NCBI RefSeq assembly: GCF_022288725.1
Contig: NZ_JAKNTA010000005.1
Coordinates: forward strand, 347,658-411,657
Direction: 5' to 3'
Length of the DNA stretch: 64,000 nucleotides
From: Kitasatospora sp. A2-31
Lineage (GTDB): Bacteria > Actinomycetota > Actinomycetes > Streptomycetales > Streptomycetaceae
Both the position numbers and the translations under genes were made by a program. Of this stretch, positions 51,599-61,800 are shown one piece after another (the stretch's first letter is position 1; every line of letters begins with the position of its first letter). Under the pieces are notes generated by a model. It was not told where the DNA came from. It saw nothing but the letters and a program-made list of their open reading frames with translations, and searched no databases.

Positions 51599-51985
51599 TC
51601 AGCCGCCGGGCTGCGTCGGCAGTCCGGCGGCGGCCCAGCCCACGAACCCGCCGTCCAGGTCCGTCGCCCGGTGCAGCCCCAGCTCGCGCAGCGAGGCGGC
51701 GGCCAGGCTGGAGGCGTAGCCCTCGGAGCAGACCACGATCACCTCCACGCCGTACCCCACCGCCTCCGGGATGCGGTGACTGCCCGTCGGGTCGAGGCGC
51801 CATTCCAGGACGTTGCGCTCGATCACCAGCGAGCCCGGGATCCCGCCCTCGGCCGCACGCTGTGCCGCCGGCCGGATGTCCACCAGCAGGGCGCCGGACC
51901 CCTGCGCCCGGTGGGCCTCCTCGGGTCCGGGCCGGTGGACGCCCTCCCGAGCGCGTGTCAGCAGGTCGTCGATCGTGGTCACCAT
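51599..51985 (-). CDS. Rhodanese-like sulfurtransferase
   Basis: A 128-aa single-domain rhodanese. The active-site loop is VVCSEGYASS with Cys86. The preceding VDIRPAAQRAAEGGIPGSLVIER resembles the first conserved block. It likely moves sulfane sulfur from thiosulfate or persulfide. It overlaps the end of the cysteine dioxygenase gene by 7 nt (ATGGTGA), so it is coupled and may handle sulfur from cysteine breakdown. ATG 51985 was chosen for that overlap. Confidence 0.9.
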   Translation of the reverse strand: MVTTIDDLLTRAREGVHRPGPEEAHRAQGSGALLVDIRPAAQRAAEGGIPGSLVIERNVLEWRLDPTGSHRIPEAVGYGVEVIVVCSEGYASSLAAASLRELGLHRATDLDGGFVGWAAAGLPTQPGG

Positions 51986-52581
51986 TGTTCGGGTCCTTCC
52001 TCGGAGGTGCGGACCAGGCCGCCGGCCCGCAGTTCGTAGTGCGCCATGGAGCTCAGCGGCGGCGAGTAGGCGTGCAGGGTGACGGCCGGGCCGGTGGCCG
52101 TGTTGCGGACGTCGTGCACGTACTCCGGGCCGAAGGCGCGCGCGGTGCCGGCCGGGAGCCGGCGCACCAGCAGGCCACGCTCCGGGCCGCCGAGCGAGAG
52201 CTCCTCGAGTTCGCCGAGCGCCACGGTGAACGCGCCGCGCGCCCCGCCGTGGTCGTGGAAGCCGGTGGACTGGCCGGGCAGCCAGCTGATCAGCCAGACC
52301 TCGTGGTCCTCGTCGGCCGCCAACCGCCGGTACCAGCGGTCCTTGGTGGAGAGCCGGACGTGGTGGATCCACCGGTCCGGCCGCTCGGCCAGCTCACGGA
52401 CGATCCTGCTCAGGGCGGCCGGGGTGAGCGGGGCACGGGCCGCGGTGGCTCGGGCCGGCCCCGATGGTCCGGCCGCCGTGGGACCGAACGTCGTGGGGTC
52501 GAACGTCGGACGTCCGGCCAGGGCTGTTCGAGCCGTGGTGGGTGCGGTGGCGGAGAGCTCGGTGACGAGGTCCGGGGTCAT
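51979..52581 (-). CDS. Cysteine dioxygenase
   Basis: A 200-aa cupin enzyme. The iron ligands are H109 and H111 in TGFHDHGG and H156 in FGPEYVHDV, as in bacterial type I cysteine dioxygenase. It oxidises L-cysteine to cysteine sulfinate. The first 55 residues are a disordered extension. ATG 52581 has GAGGA upstream. A leader peptide gene and a perfect hairpin precede it, suggesting regulation by cysteine. Related 3-mercaptopropionate dioxygenases differ in the pocket, so the exact thiol is not proven. Confidence 0.9.
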   Translation of the reverse strand: MTPDLVTELSATAPTTARTALAGRPTFDPTTFGPTAAGPSGPARATAARAPLTPAALSRIVRELAERPDRWIHHVRLSTKDRWYRRLAADEDHEVWLISWLPGQSTGFHDHGGARGAFTVALGELEELSLGGPERGLLVRRLPAGTARAFGPEYVHDVRNTATGPAVTLHAYSPPLSSMAHYELRAGGLVRTSEEGPEQW

Positions 52582-52660
52582 GTGAGTGTCCTCGGGGAAG
52601 GCGTGGCGAGCGGATGCGGGACGCGGCCGGGCCGGGTGCGGCGGACACGGCTGCGGGACT

Positions 52661-52697
52661 GTCCGGCGCACCCGAGCGGTGCAGGGGTGCGCCGGAC
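52661..52697 (-). terminator. Attenuator hairpin before cysteine dioxygenase
   Basis: A perfect 13-bp stem, GTCCGGCGCACCC and its complement, with an 11-nt loop. On the minus strand it starts 78 nt past the leader-peptide stop and ends 80 nt before the dioxygenase ATG. In this position it can act as a transcription attenuator. The alternative pairing with leader sequence is not resolved by eye. Confidence 0.65.
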
Positions 52698-52774
52698 GGA
52701 CGCGTCAGGAGTGCGGGTGCGCGGCGCGGGCCCTGGGGGACGTCACAGGGCGGGACCGGCGGGAAAGGGCAGGG

Positions 52775-52852
52775 TCAGCGGGCACAGATGGAACTCGCCT
52801 GGCGTCGCAGATCGACGTGCAGGCGGCAGACCAGAGTGGTGCCGGAGTCCAT
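52775..52852 (-). CDS. Cys-containing leader peptide of the cysteine dioxygenase operon
   Basis: A 25-codon reading frame starting ATG 52852, with GAAGGA 9 nt upstream. It carries Cys9 and Cys23, an RLHVDL motif (10-15) and a C-terminal SSICAR. From memory, similar short peptides with (R)xHVDL and a terminal Cys occur in Streptomyces before sulfur-metabolism operons as putative leaders. Ribosome stalling at its Cys codons when cysteine is low would alter the downstream hairpin. The gene is too short for statistics, and support comes from motif, ribosome site and place. Confidence 0.75.
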   Translation of the reverse strand: MDSGTTLVCRLHVDLRRQASSICAR

Positions 52853-52906
52853 GCTCGGGATCCTTCCCGACGCAGCAGCCGGGAGTCAAGCGCGTTCCGG
52901 CTCCGG

Positions 52907-55900
52907 TCACCCCTCCGCGGGACGCCGCGGTGCGGGCGGTGCGGGTGCGGACGGACCGGGCAGCGGTCCCGCAGGCGGCGCCGACGCGGCCTCCGACGAG
53001 GCGGGTTCCGACGACGCGGCCTTCGCGGACGTGGCCTTCGCGGACGTGGGCGCCTGTGACGTGGGTTCCGACGGGGTGCGGACCGGCGGCGCCGACGCGG
53101 CCGGTGCCGGGATCGGCGACGTGGGTGCCGTGGGTGCCGTGGGTGCCGTCCGTCCGGGGCCGGTCAGGACCGCGCTCAGGACGGGGGCGGCCAGCTCGCC
53201 CAGATGGCGGCCGAGCGTCTGGTAGGCGTCGAACTGCCGGTGGTCGAACCACTGGTCGCCGGTGCTGTCGTTCGGGAAGGCCGGGTTGGCCGCCGCGTAG
53301 GCGTGCAGCTCGTAGGGCATGTCGGGGGTCAGGACGGCCTGGACGACGATCAGTGTGCCGAGGTGGCGTCCGTCCTCCCCGCCGGGGCCCACGTCGGCCG
53401 GGCCGGGGCGACCGGCACCGTCCCCGTCCCCGTACCAGCCCCTGTCCCGGTCCGCGTCCCGGTCCGCGTCCCGGTACCCGTCCTCGGGGAGGTCGAGCGG
53501 GGCCGGGTAGCGGATGGTCCCGGTGATCACCGCCCGGGCGGAGAAGCGGTCGGCGAGCCGCGCCGCCAGCCCGCGCAACGGCGGCCCGGCCGGTCCGCCC
53601 CGCGCGCCGAGGCTGCCGGGGATCAGCAGCTCCGGCTCGTGCAGGGTGATGGTGATGCCCAACTCCTCGCGGGCCAGCGTGATGGCGGCCGCCAGGGTGG
53701 CGGCGAGCGGGGCGTCCCCGCTGGCGTCGATGCAGACCGCCGTCCGGACGCCGTGCCGGAGCAGCTCGACCAGCCCGAGGTTCTCGTAGTGGCCGCCGTC
53801 GGTGGTGAGCAGGAACCGGTCGTCCATCGGGAAGCGCCCGCAGAGCTCGCGCAGTTGGTAGGGCAGCCGGCGGACACCGGGCTGGGGCGCGTGCCGCCAG
53901 TCCCGATCGGGCGCCCAGAGCGGGTCGAGCGCGGCCGGGTTGGGCAGCCAGGTGCCGAGCCGGGCGTTGGTCACCGCGAACAGCCCCTGGTAGACGCGGG
54001 ACTGACGCCCCATCGCGGAGGAGAACGCGGCGCCGGAGACGGCCATCGCGGACTGGACCGTGAGGTCCCGGGTGATGTGCCGGCGGGTGCGCCGCTCCAG
54101 CAGGTCCGTGCGGGCGTAGCCGACGTCCGGCCCGCCGACGTAGTCGTGCGAGAAGGTGAACGAGACCGCGCGGCGCCCGGGCGGGGTGCGCGAGTTGCCG
54201 GACAGGTTGGCCGCGGCCGCGAACACCACCTGGGGGAAGCCCGGGTGCCGGGCGCCGTAGTGGCTGAGCCGGGTCTGCTCCCGGTGGAAGTGGTACGGCC
54301 GGGCCAGCACCTCGCCGTCCTCGGTGGAGCGGCGGACGGCGAACGCCGAGGCGAGCCGGCGCCGGTAGAACGGGTGCAGGCCCGTCCAGGTCTGGTCGAG
54401 GTTGAGGCCGACCGTCGCCAGGACGAGCGGCAGCAGCACCTGGGCTGCGACCGGCCAGGCGTGGCCGGTGGCGACGGCCCACCCGAGCGCCAGCAGCGCG
54501 CCCACCGAAAGCGTCCCCAGCGCGGCCCAGACCACCAGGTACTGGGTGACCCGGGCGCCGAGGCCGCCGCCGACGCGCCGGGCGCCGCCCACCAGCCCGC
54601 CGAGCGCCGCCGTTCCGATCTCGATGGCCCGCCGGCTGCGCCACAGTATGCCGAGCAGCAGGGCCAGGTAGCTGAGCAGCACGGTGAGGCTCAGGCCGGC
54701 GCCGGTCTGCCGCGCACCCACTGCGAGCGCTTGTTGCAGCGCGACTGCGCCCCAGGCCAGCCCGGGCACCACCAGCACTCCCACGGCGACCAGCCCGGCC
54801 AGGGCCAGCGCGCCGTGCCCCAGACGGCGCAGCGCTCGCGGCAGCAGGCTGTTCCAGCCGAGCAGCGGGAAGGCGAGCAGCCAGAGCAGCCAGCAGACCG
54901 CGGCGGTGGTGAGCAGCCCCACCAGGGCGAGTACGGCGGGCGTCCGGACGGGCAGCGGGCCGAGCCGGACGGCCCCGCCGGTGCGCAGGCCGACGGCGGC
55001 GAGGGCGTCGAGGTCGGCCAGCGGGACGAGGTGGTAGCAGCGGCTGAGCCCGAGACCGAGGGTGAGTATGGCGGCGAGCAGCAGCGTCAGCGCGGAGACC
55101 AGGCCGCGCAGCAGGGTGCCGAGGGCGACCAGCCACTGCCCGGCGCCGTCCGCCAGGTACTTGGCGTGCCGGCGCAGGTGATCCTCCTCCGGCGAGCCCG
55201 GCGCCAGGACGTCGGCCGCGGTGAGCCCCGAGACGGCGTGCACCGCGCTGCCCGGCGCCGAGTCGCAGAGGGCCAGCTGGAGCGCACCGACGGCGTAGCC
55301 ACCGCCGGAGACGGAGACCAGGTAGCGGGACCGCATCAGCCAGGGTCGCAGGACCTGGAGCGCGCCGAGGGTCACGCAGGCGGAGCGGATGCCGCCGCCG
55401 GAGGCGCAGAAGCCGAGCGCGGCGTGCTCCCGGCCGGGCGGCACCAGGGCGCCGTTGCGCCAGCGGGCCTGGTGGTCCAGCGGCCGGTGGGTCCGCCGGC
55501 CGGGTGGCCAGCGCCCGCCGTGGGGGGTGGCCACGGGCCAGGGCGGGATCAGCGCCGGACCGGCGGCACGCCGGTCCGGCGGTCCGGCGGGCACGGCAGC
55601 GGGGCCGGCCGCGGTGGCCGCCCCGGCGTCGGTGGCCGTCCCGGCGTCGGCGCCGGCCGTCCGCCCGGCGGCCCCGGCCGCGGGACGGGCGCCGTCGTCC
55701 GTCGCGTCGTCCGTCGCGCCGTCGGCCGGGTCGTCCGGTTCCGGTGGGCGCCGCAGGAGTGCGCGCACGGCGCGGTGCAGGGTGACGGCGACGACCACCG
55801 CGGCGGCGGCCCCGGCGGGCAGGAGCAACACCCACTTCACGGTGCTGAGCGCCGCCGCGGCCGCGAACGGCGCGTCGGAGCCGCCCGGCCCGACCAGCCG

Positions 55901-56332
55901 GTCCGTGCCGTCCGGACCCCCCGCACCGCCCACCCCGTCCAACCCGGCGGCGAGCAGCACGTCCTCCGCGACGTCGCAGGCGCCCGCCAGCAGCCCGGCG
56001 CCGCCGGCGGCGAGTGCGGCGAGCCGCCAGTGCTCCCGGCCCAGCACGTACCGGCCGAGCAGCCCGGCGGCCAGCAGGGTGAGCGTGTACCCGGCGACCA
56101 GCCAGCCGTCCGCCGTCAGCGCGGCGCGGTACTCCGGCACCCGGCCGGCCACCACGGCCGCGGCGGCCGCACGGGTGCCGGCCAGCTGCAGGGGGACGTC
56201 CCGCACCGCCGGGGCCAACCGGGCGTACAGCAGGGCTCCGAGCGCCGCGGGGGCGAGCACCGAGAGCCCGAGCAACACCCCGGCCCACGCCGGGACCGGA
56301 GGCCGTCCGCGCATCCGCGATCCAGTCGCCAC
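52907..56332 (-). CDS. Giant patatin-like membrane phospholipase
   Basis: A 1141-aa protein. The N-terminal part (~1-200) has several TM segments, then a long Ala/Asp/Pro linker. The patatin-like hydrolase begins at ALGFCASGGGIRSACVTLGAL (oxyanion Gly-rich loop), has the nucleophile region YLVSVSGGGYAVGAL and much later the catalytic Asp in LTTDGGHYENLGLVELL. More TM segments (~430-650) lie between the nucleophile and the Asp, so the catalytic domain is split by membrane segments. The C-tail (~1070 on) is disordered, Ser/Ala/Pro-rich. GTG 56332 is preferred because GGGAGG is 5 nt upstream; GTG 56338 overlaps the site. It probably hydrolyses membrane lipids. The substrate is unknown. Confidence 0.82.
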   Translation of the reverse strand: MATGSRMRGRPPVPAWAGVLLGLSVLAPAALGALLYARLAPAVRDVPLQLAGTRAAAAAVVAGRVPEYRAALTADGWLVAGYTLTLLAAGLLGRYVLGREHWRLAALAAGGAGLLAGACDVAEDVLLAAGLDGVGGAGGPDGTDRLVGPGGSDAPFAAAAALSTVKWVLLLPAGAAAAVVVAVTLHRAVRALLRRPPEPDDPADGATDDATDDGARPAAGAAGRTAGADAGTATDAGAATAAGPAAVPAGPPDRRAAGPALIPPWPVATPHGGRWPPGRRTHRPLDHQARWRNGALVPPGREHAALGFCASGGGIRSACVTLGALQVLRPWLMRSRYLVSVSGGGYAVGALQLALCDSAPGSAVHAVSGLTAADVLAPGSPEEDHLRRHAKYLADGAGQWLVALGTLLRGLVSALTLLLAAILTLGLGLSRCYHLVPLADLDALAAVGLRTGGAVRLGPLPVRTPAVLALVGLLTTAAVCWLLWLLAFPLLGWNSLLPRALRRLGHGALALAGLVAVGVLVVPGLAWGAVALQQALAVGARQTGAGLSLTVLLSYLALLLGILWRSRRAIEIGTAALGGLVGGARRVGGGLGARVTQYLVVWAALGTLSVGALLALGWAVATGHAWPVAAQVLLPLVLATVGLNLDQTWTGLHPFYRRRLASAFAVRRSTEDGEVLARPYHFHREQTRLSHYGARHPGFPQVVFAAAANLSGNSRTPPGRRAVSFTFSHDYVGGPDVGYARTDLLERRTRRHITRDLTVQSAMAVSGAAFSSAMGRQSRVYQGLFAVTNARLGTWLPNPAALDPLWAPDRDWRHAPQPGVRRLPYQLRELCGRFPMDDRFLLTTDGGHYENLGLVELLRHGVRTAVCIDASGDAPLAATLAAAITLAREELGITITLHEPELLIPGSLGARGGPAGPPLRGLAARLADRFSARAVITGTIRYPAPLDLPEDGYRDADRDADRDRGWYGDGDGAGRPGPADVGPGGEDGRHLGTLIVVQAVLTPDMPYELHAYAAANPAFPNDSTGDQWFDHRQFDAYQTLGRHLGELAAPVLSAVLTGPGRTAPTAPTAPTSPIPAPAASAPPVRTPSEPTSQAPTSAKATSAKAASSEPASSEAASAPPAGPLPGPSAPAPPAPRRPAEG

Positions 56333-56760
56333 GTCCACCTCCCCCGTGCACCCGGAACCAGGGCGCCGTCGACCGCAGGTGCGGGGTGCCTCCGGGGCCG
56401 GCGGGGCCGCGGGCGGAGCACTCGCACATCACTCCCGGGCACGCTCCGGTGACGGACCGGAGCAGCATCATGGCGCGTCCTACCCCGTTGCGCAGTACCT
56501 CGTGCACGGATTCACCCGGATGAGTAAGGAGAGCGCTCCAGGGGTAGATGACCGTTTCATCCCACCTACTCGCCCCAGCGTGTCCACGCAACAAGATCGC
56601 CCCAGCCGCGCCGCGTCCGACGTATTGTCAGGCCACCGAGGCCGGGCCTACGGTCTACGGACCACGTTCTACGCACGTAGATGGTCGTACGGATCCGCCC
56701 GACAACCCTCAGACCGCAGGCCCGCCCCACCGGCCGGGCCACGGAGTTGCGGAGGTACCC
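56333..56760. other. Divergent control region of hydantoin operon
   Basis: A 428-nt region between the patatin gene start and the beta-ureidopropionase gene. It contains AT-richer runs near 56500-56545 and 56620-56640, the dyad at 56668-56681, and repeated TCTACG words. No gene with ribosome site and typical codon use is evident. Confidence 0.55.
56668..56681. promoter_or_regulatory. Candidate operator TCTACG-CA-CGTAGA
   Basis: Perfect 6-bp dyad with a 2-nt spacer, 80 nt upstream of the first gene of the hydantoin operon. It may bind a GntR/PucR-type regulator; none is encoded nearby. Confidence 0.5.
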
Positions 56761-57603
56761 ATGTCGCAGATCGTCCGCGCCGCCCTCGTCCAGACCCGGT
56801 GGACCGGGGACCAGGAGTCGATGATCGCCCTCCACGAGCGGTACGCCCGCGAGGCCGCCGCCCAGGGCGCGAAGATCATCGGGTTCCAGGAGGTCTTCAA
56901 CTCCCCCTACTTCTGCCAGGTCCAGGAGCCCGAGCACTACCGCTGGGCCGAGGCCGTCCCCGACGGTCCCACCGTCCGCCGGATGCAGGACCTCGCCCGC
57001 GAGCTCGGCATGGTCGTCGTCGTCCCCGTCTACGAGGAGGACCAGCCCGGCGTCTACTACAACACCGCCGCCGTGGTCGACGCCGACGGCCGCTACCTCG
57101 GCAAGTACCGCAAGCACCACATCCCCCAGGTCAGGGGCTTCTGGGAGAAGTACTACTTCAAGCCCGGGAACCTCGGCTGGCCGGTCTTCGACACCGCGGT
57201 CGGCAAGGTCGGCGTCTACATCTGCTACGACCGGCACTTCCCCGAGGGCTGGCGCGCCCTCGGCCTGGCCGGCGCCCAGATCGTCTACAACCCCTCCGCC
57301 ACCAGCCGCGGCCTCTCCGCCTACCTCTGGCAGCTCGAACAGCCCGCCGCCGCCGTCGCCAACGAGTACTTCGTCGCCGCCATCAACCGGGTCGGCACCG
57401 AGGAGTACGGCGACAACGACTTCTACGGCACCTCCTACTTCGTCGACCCGCGCGGCCAGTTCGTCGGCGACGTCGCCTCCGACAAGGAGGAGGAACTGGT
57501 CGTCCGGGACCTCGACCTCGGCCTCATCGAGAAGGTCCGCCAGCAGTGGGCGTTCTACCGCGACCGCCGGCCCGAGGCCTACGGACCCCTGACCGAGGCG
57601 TGA
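56761..57603 (+). CDS. Beta-ureidopropionase-like nitrilase-family amidohydrolase
   Basis: A 280-aa carbon-nitrogen hydrolase. The catalytic triad is E44 (GFQEVFNSPYF), K118 (KYRKHHIPQ) and C155 (YICYDRHFPE). It most resembles beta-ureidopropionase or N-carbamoyl-amino-acid amidohydrolase, which hydrolyse N-carbamoyl-beta-alanine to beta-alanine, CO2 and ammonia. Position with a dihydropyrimidinase supports the last step of reductive pyrimidine or hydantoin breakdown. ATG 56761 has GGAGG 6 nt upstream. The gene overlaps nothing and leads the operon. Confidence 0.92.
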   Translation: MSQIVRAALVQTRWTGDQESMIALHERYAREAAAQGAKIIGFQEVFNSPYFCQVQEPEHYRWAEAVPDGPTVRRMQDLARELGMVVVVPVYEEDQPGVYYNTAAVVDADGRYLGKYRKHHIPQVRGFWEKYYFKPGNLGWPVFDTAVGKVGVYICYDRHFPEGWRALGLAGAQIVYNPSATSRGLSAYLWQLEQPAAAVANEYFVAAINRVGTEEYGDNDFYGTSYFVDPRGQFVGDVASDKEEELVVRDLDLGLIEKVRQQWAFYRDRRPEAYGPLTEA

Positions 57604-57614
57604 GAGGAGCCGCG

Positions 57615-59033
57615 ATGACCACCACCCGCACCATCGTCCGCGGCGGCCTCGTGATCACCGCCGCCGACGAACTGCACGCCGACGTCCTGATCGAGGGCGA
57701 GCGCATCGCCGCCCTCGCCGCCACCGGCAGCGACGCCGCCGGGGCCTGGACCGCCGACACCGTCATCGACGCCACCGGCCACTACGTGATCCCCGGCGGC
57801 GTCGACGCGCACACCCACATGGAACTGCCCTTCGGCGGAACCGCCGCGTCCGACACCTTCGAGACCGGGACCCGCGCGGCCGCCTGGGGCGGCACCACCA
57901 CGATCGTCGACTTCGCCGTGCAGCCCGTGGGCGGCTCCCTGCGCGAGGGCCTCGACGCCTGGCACGCCAAGGCCGACGGCAACTGCGCCGTCGACTACGC
58001 CTTCCACACCATCGTCTCCGACGTCAACGACGGCGTGCTCAAGGAGATGGACGCGCTCGTCGACTCCGGGGAGTCCACCTCCTTCAAGCTCTTCATGGCC
58101 TACCCCGGCGTCTTCTACAGCGACGACGGCCGCATCCTGCGCGCCATGCAGCGCGGCGCCGCCAACGGCGGGCTGACCATGATGCACGCCGAGAACGGCA
58201 TCGCCATCGACGTGCTGGTCGAACAGGCGATCGCCGCCGGGAAGACCGCCCCCCGCTACCACGGCGAGGTCCGGCGCGAACTCCTCGAGGCCGAGGCCAC
58301 CCACCGCGCGATCAAGCTCGCCCAGGTCGCGGGCAGCCCGCTCTACGTCGTCCACGTCTCCGCCGCCTCGGCGCTCGCCGAGATCGCCCGGGCCCGCGAC
58401 ACGGGCCTCAACGTCTTCGGCGAGACCTGCCCCCAGTACCTCTTCCTCTCCACCGACAACCTCGCCGAGGAGGGCGCCGACGGCTTCGAGGGCGCCAAGT
58501 ACGTCTGCAGCACCCCGCTGCGCCCCCGCGAGCACCAGGCCGCGCTCTGGCGCGGCCTGCGTACCAACGACCTCCAGGTGGTCTCCACCGATCACTGTCC
58601 GTTCTGCTACGTCGGCCAGAAGGAGCTCGGCCGCGGCGACTTCTCGAAGATCCCCAACGGCCTGCCCGGCGTGGAGAACCGGATGGACCTCCTGCACCAG
58701 GCCGTCGTCGACGGGCAGCTGACCCGCCGCCGCTGGATCGAGATCGCCTGCACCACCCCGGCCCGGATGTTCGGCCTCCACCCGCGCAAGGGCACCATCG
58801 CTCCCGGCGCCGACGCCGACCTGGTCGTCTACGACCCCGCCGCCGTGCAGACCGTCTCCGCCGCCACCCACCACATGAACGTCGACTACTCGGCCTACGA
58901 GGGGCGGCGACTGACCGGCCGCGCCCGCACGGTGCTCTCCCGCGGCACCGTCGTCCTCGACCGCGGCAACTGGCTCGGCCGGGCCGGGCACGGCACCTTC
59001 CTGCGCCGCGACACCTGCCAGTACCTGGTCTGA
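57615..59033 (+). CDS. hydA: Dihydropyrimidinase / hydantoinase
   Basis: A 472-aa metal-dependent cyclic amidase. Ligands: H66 and H68 in DAHTHME, carboxylated K158 in SFKLFMAYPG, H191 in MHAENG, H247 in VVHVSA, and D326 in STDHCPF. It opens 5,6-dihydrouracil or hydantoin rings to N-carbamoyl amino acids, which the preceding enzyme hydrolyses. It starts 11 nt after that gene's stop, with GAGGAG upstream. D- or L-selectivity is not readable. Family D-hydantoinases have the same length. Confidence 0.95.
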   Translation: MTTTRTIVRGGLVITAADELHADVLIEGERIAALAATGSDAAGAWTADTVIDATGHYVIPGGVDAHTHMELPFGGTAASDTFETGTRAAAWGGTTTIVDFAVQPVGGSLREGLDAWHAKADGNCAVDYAFHTIVSDVNDGVLKEMDALVDSGESTSFKLFMAYPGVFYSDDGRILRAMQRGAANGGLTMMHAENGIAIDVLVEQAIAAGKTAPRYHGEVRRELLEAEATHRAIKLAQVAGSPLYVVHVSAASALAEIARARDTGLNVFGETCPQYLFLSTDNLAEEGADGFEGAKYVCSTPLRPREHQAALWRGLRTNDLQVVSTDHCPFCYVGQKELGRGDFSKIPNGLPGVENRMDLLHQAVVDGQLTRRRWIEIACTTPARMFGLHPRKGTIAPGADADLVVYDPAAVQTVSAATHHMNVDYSAYEGRRLTGRARTVLSRGTVVLDRGNWLGRAGHGTFLRRDTCQYLV

Positions 59034-59165
59034 AACCCGGCACCGTCCGCCCCCGTCCGCCGCCACACCCGGCCGCCGACACACCCCGTCGACCGACACC
59101 CCCGTCCGCCGCCGCCCCGGGCCGAACGCCGGGCCCGGGGCCGCGGCCAGCCCCCTGGAGCACCC

Positions 59166-60196
59166 ATGGACATCGGCCTCGTCCTGCAGACCGACCCGCC
59201 CGCCCGCCTGGTCATCGACCGCATGATCCGCGCCGAGCGGGCCGGCTTCAGCCACGGCTGGACCTTCGACTCCTGCGTCCTGTGGCAGGAGCCCTTCGTC
59301 ATCTACAGCCGCATCCTCGCCGAGACCCGGCGGCTCACCGTCGGCCCGATGGTCACCAACCCCTCCACCCGTACCTGGGAGGTGACCGCCTCCCTCTTCG
59401 CCACCCTGAACGACATGTACGGCAACCGGACGGTCTGCGGCATCGGCCGCGGCGACTCCGCGATGCGCGTGGCCGGCCGCCACCCCGCCACCCTCGAACG
59501 GCTCTCCCACGCCATGCACGCGATCAAGGAGCTCGCCGAGGGCCGCACCGTCGAGGTCGACGGCACGGAGATGCACCTGCCCTGGGTCGGCGAGGGTCGG
59601 CGACTGCCCGTCTGGATGGGCGCCTACGGCCCCAGGGCCCTGGCCCTGACGGGCCGCCAGGCCGACGGCTTCATCCTCCAGCTCGCCGATCCCTACCTCA
59701 CCGAGTTCATGATCAAGGCGGTCCGGGCGGCCGCCGCCGACGCCGGACGCGACCCCGACGCGCTCACCATCTGCGTCGCCGCCCCCGCCTACGTCACCGC
59801 CGACGACTCCCCGGCCGCCCTGGCCCACGCCCGCGAACAGTGCCGCTGGTTCGGCGGCATGGTCGGCAACCACGTCGCCGACCTGGTCCGCCACTACGGC
59901 GAGCACTCCGACCTCGTCCCCGACGCCCTCACCGCCTACATCAAGGACCGTCAGGGCTACGACTACAGCCACCACGGGCGCGCCGGGAACCCCGACACCG
60001 CCTTCGTCCCCGACGAGATCGTCGACCGCTTCTGCCTGATCGGCCCGCCCGCCGCGCAGCTCGAACGCCTCGACCACCTCCGCTCCCTCGGCGTCGACCA
60101 GTTCGCCGTCTACGCCATGCACGACGCCATCGAGGCCACCATCGACGCCTACGGCACCGACGTCATCCCGCAGCTGGCCCCGGACGGGACCCGTCC

Positions 60197-60200
<4 letters not shown>
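59166..60200 (+). CDS. LLM-class (F420-dependent-type) oxidoreductase of the hydantoin operon
   Basis: A 344-aa TIM-barrel enzyme of the luciferase-like monooxygenase superfamily. The start DIGLVLQTDPPARLVIDRM and the segment GIGRGDSAMRVAGR bind flavin or F420. WMGAYGPRALALTGRQADG is another family block. The members found in hydantoinase operons are usually F420-type but their reaction is not established; ring-opening or reduction is possible. ATG 59166 has GGAG 6 nt upstream, 132 nt after HydA. The stop overlaps the NCS1 permease start by 4 nt (ATGA), so co-translation with transport is likely. Confidence 0.88.
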
Positions 60201-61747
<1,547 letters not shown>

Positions 61748-61800
61748 GGTGCGGTGCGCACGGGCGGGGTGCCGCGGTCCCGCCGCCGGCGGACCGCCGG

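Larger units (their letters stand above)
52582..52906. other. Leader region of cysteine dioxygenase operon
   Basis: Between the dioxygenase start and the patatin-like gene end. It holds the leader peptide (52775-52852) and the attenuator hairpin (52661-52697); the promoter should lie just beyond 52870. Confidence 0.6.

Noticed and set aside
53204..56452. Plus-strand open frame of over 1000 codons antisense to the patatin-like gene
   Set aside because: The composition is Arg/Gly/Gln shadow-like, without ribosome site or motifs; the minus frame has catalytic motifs and TM segments.
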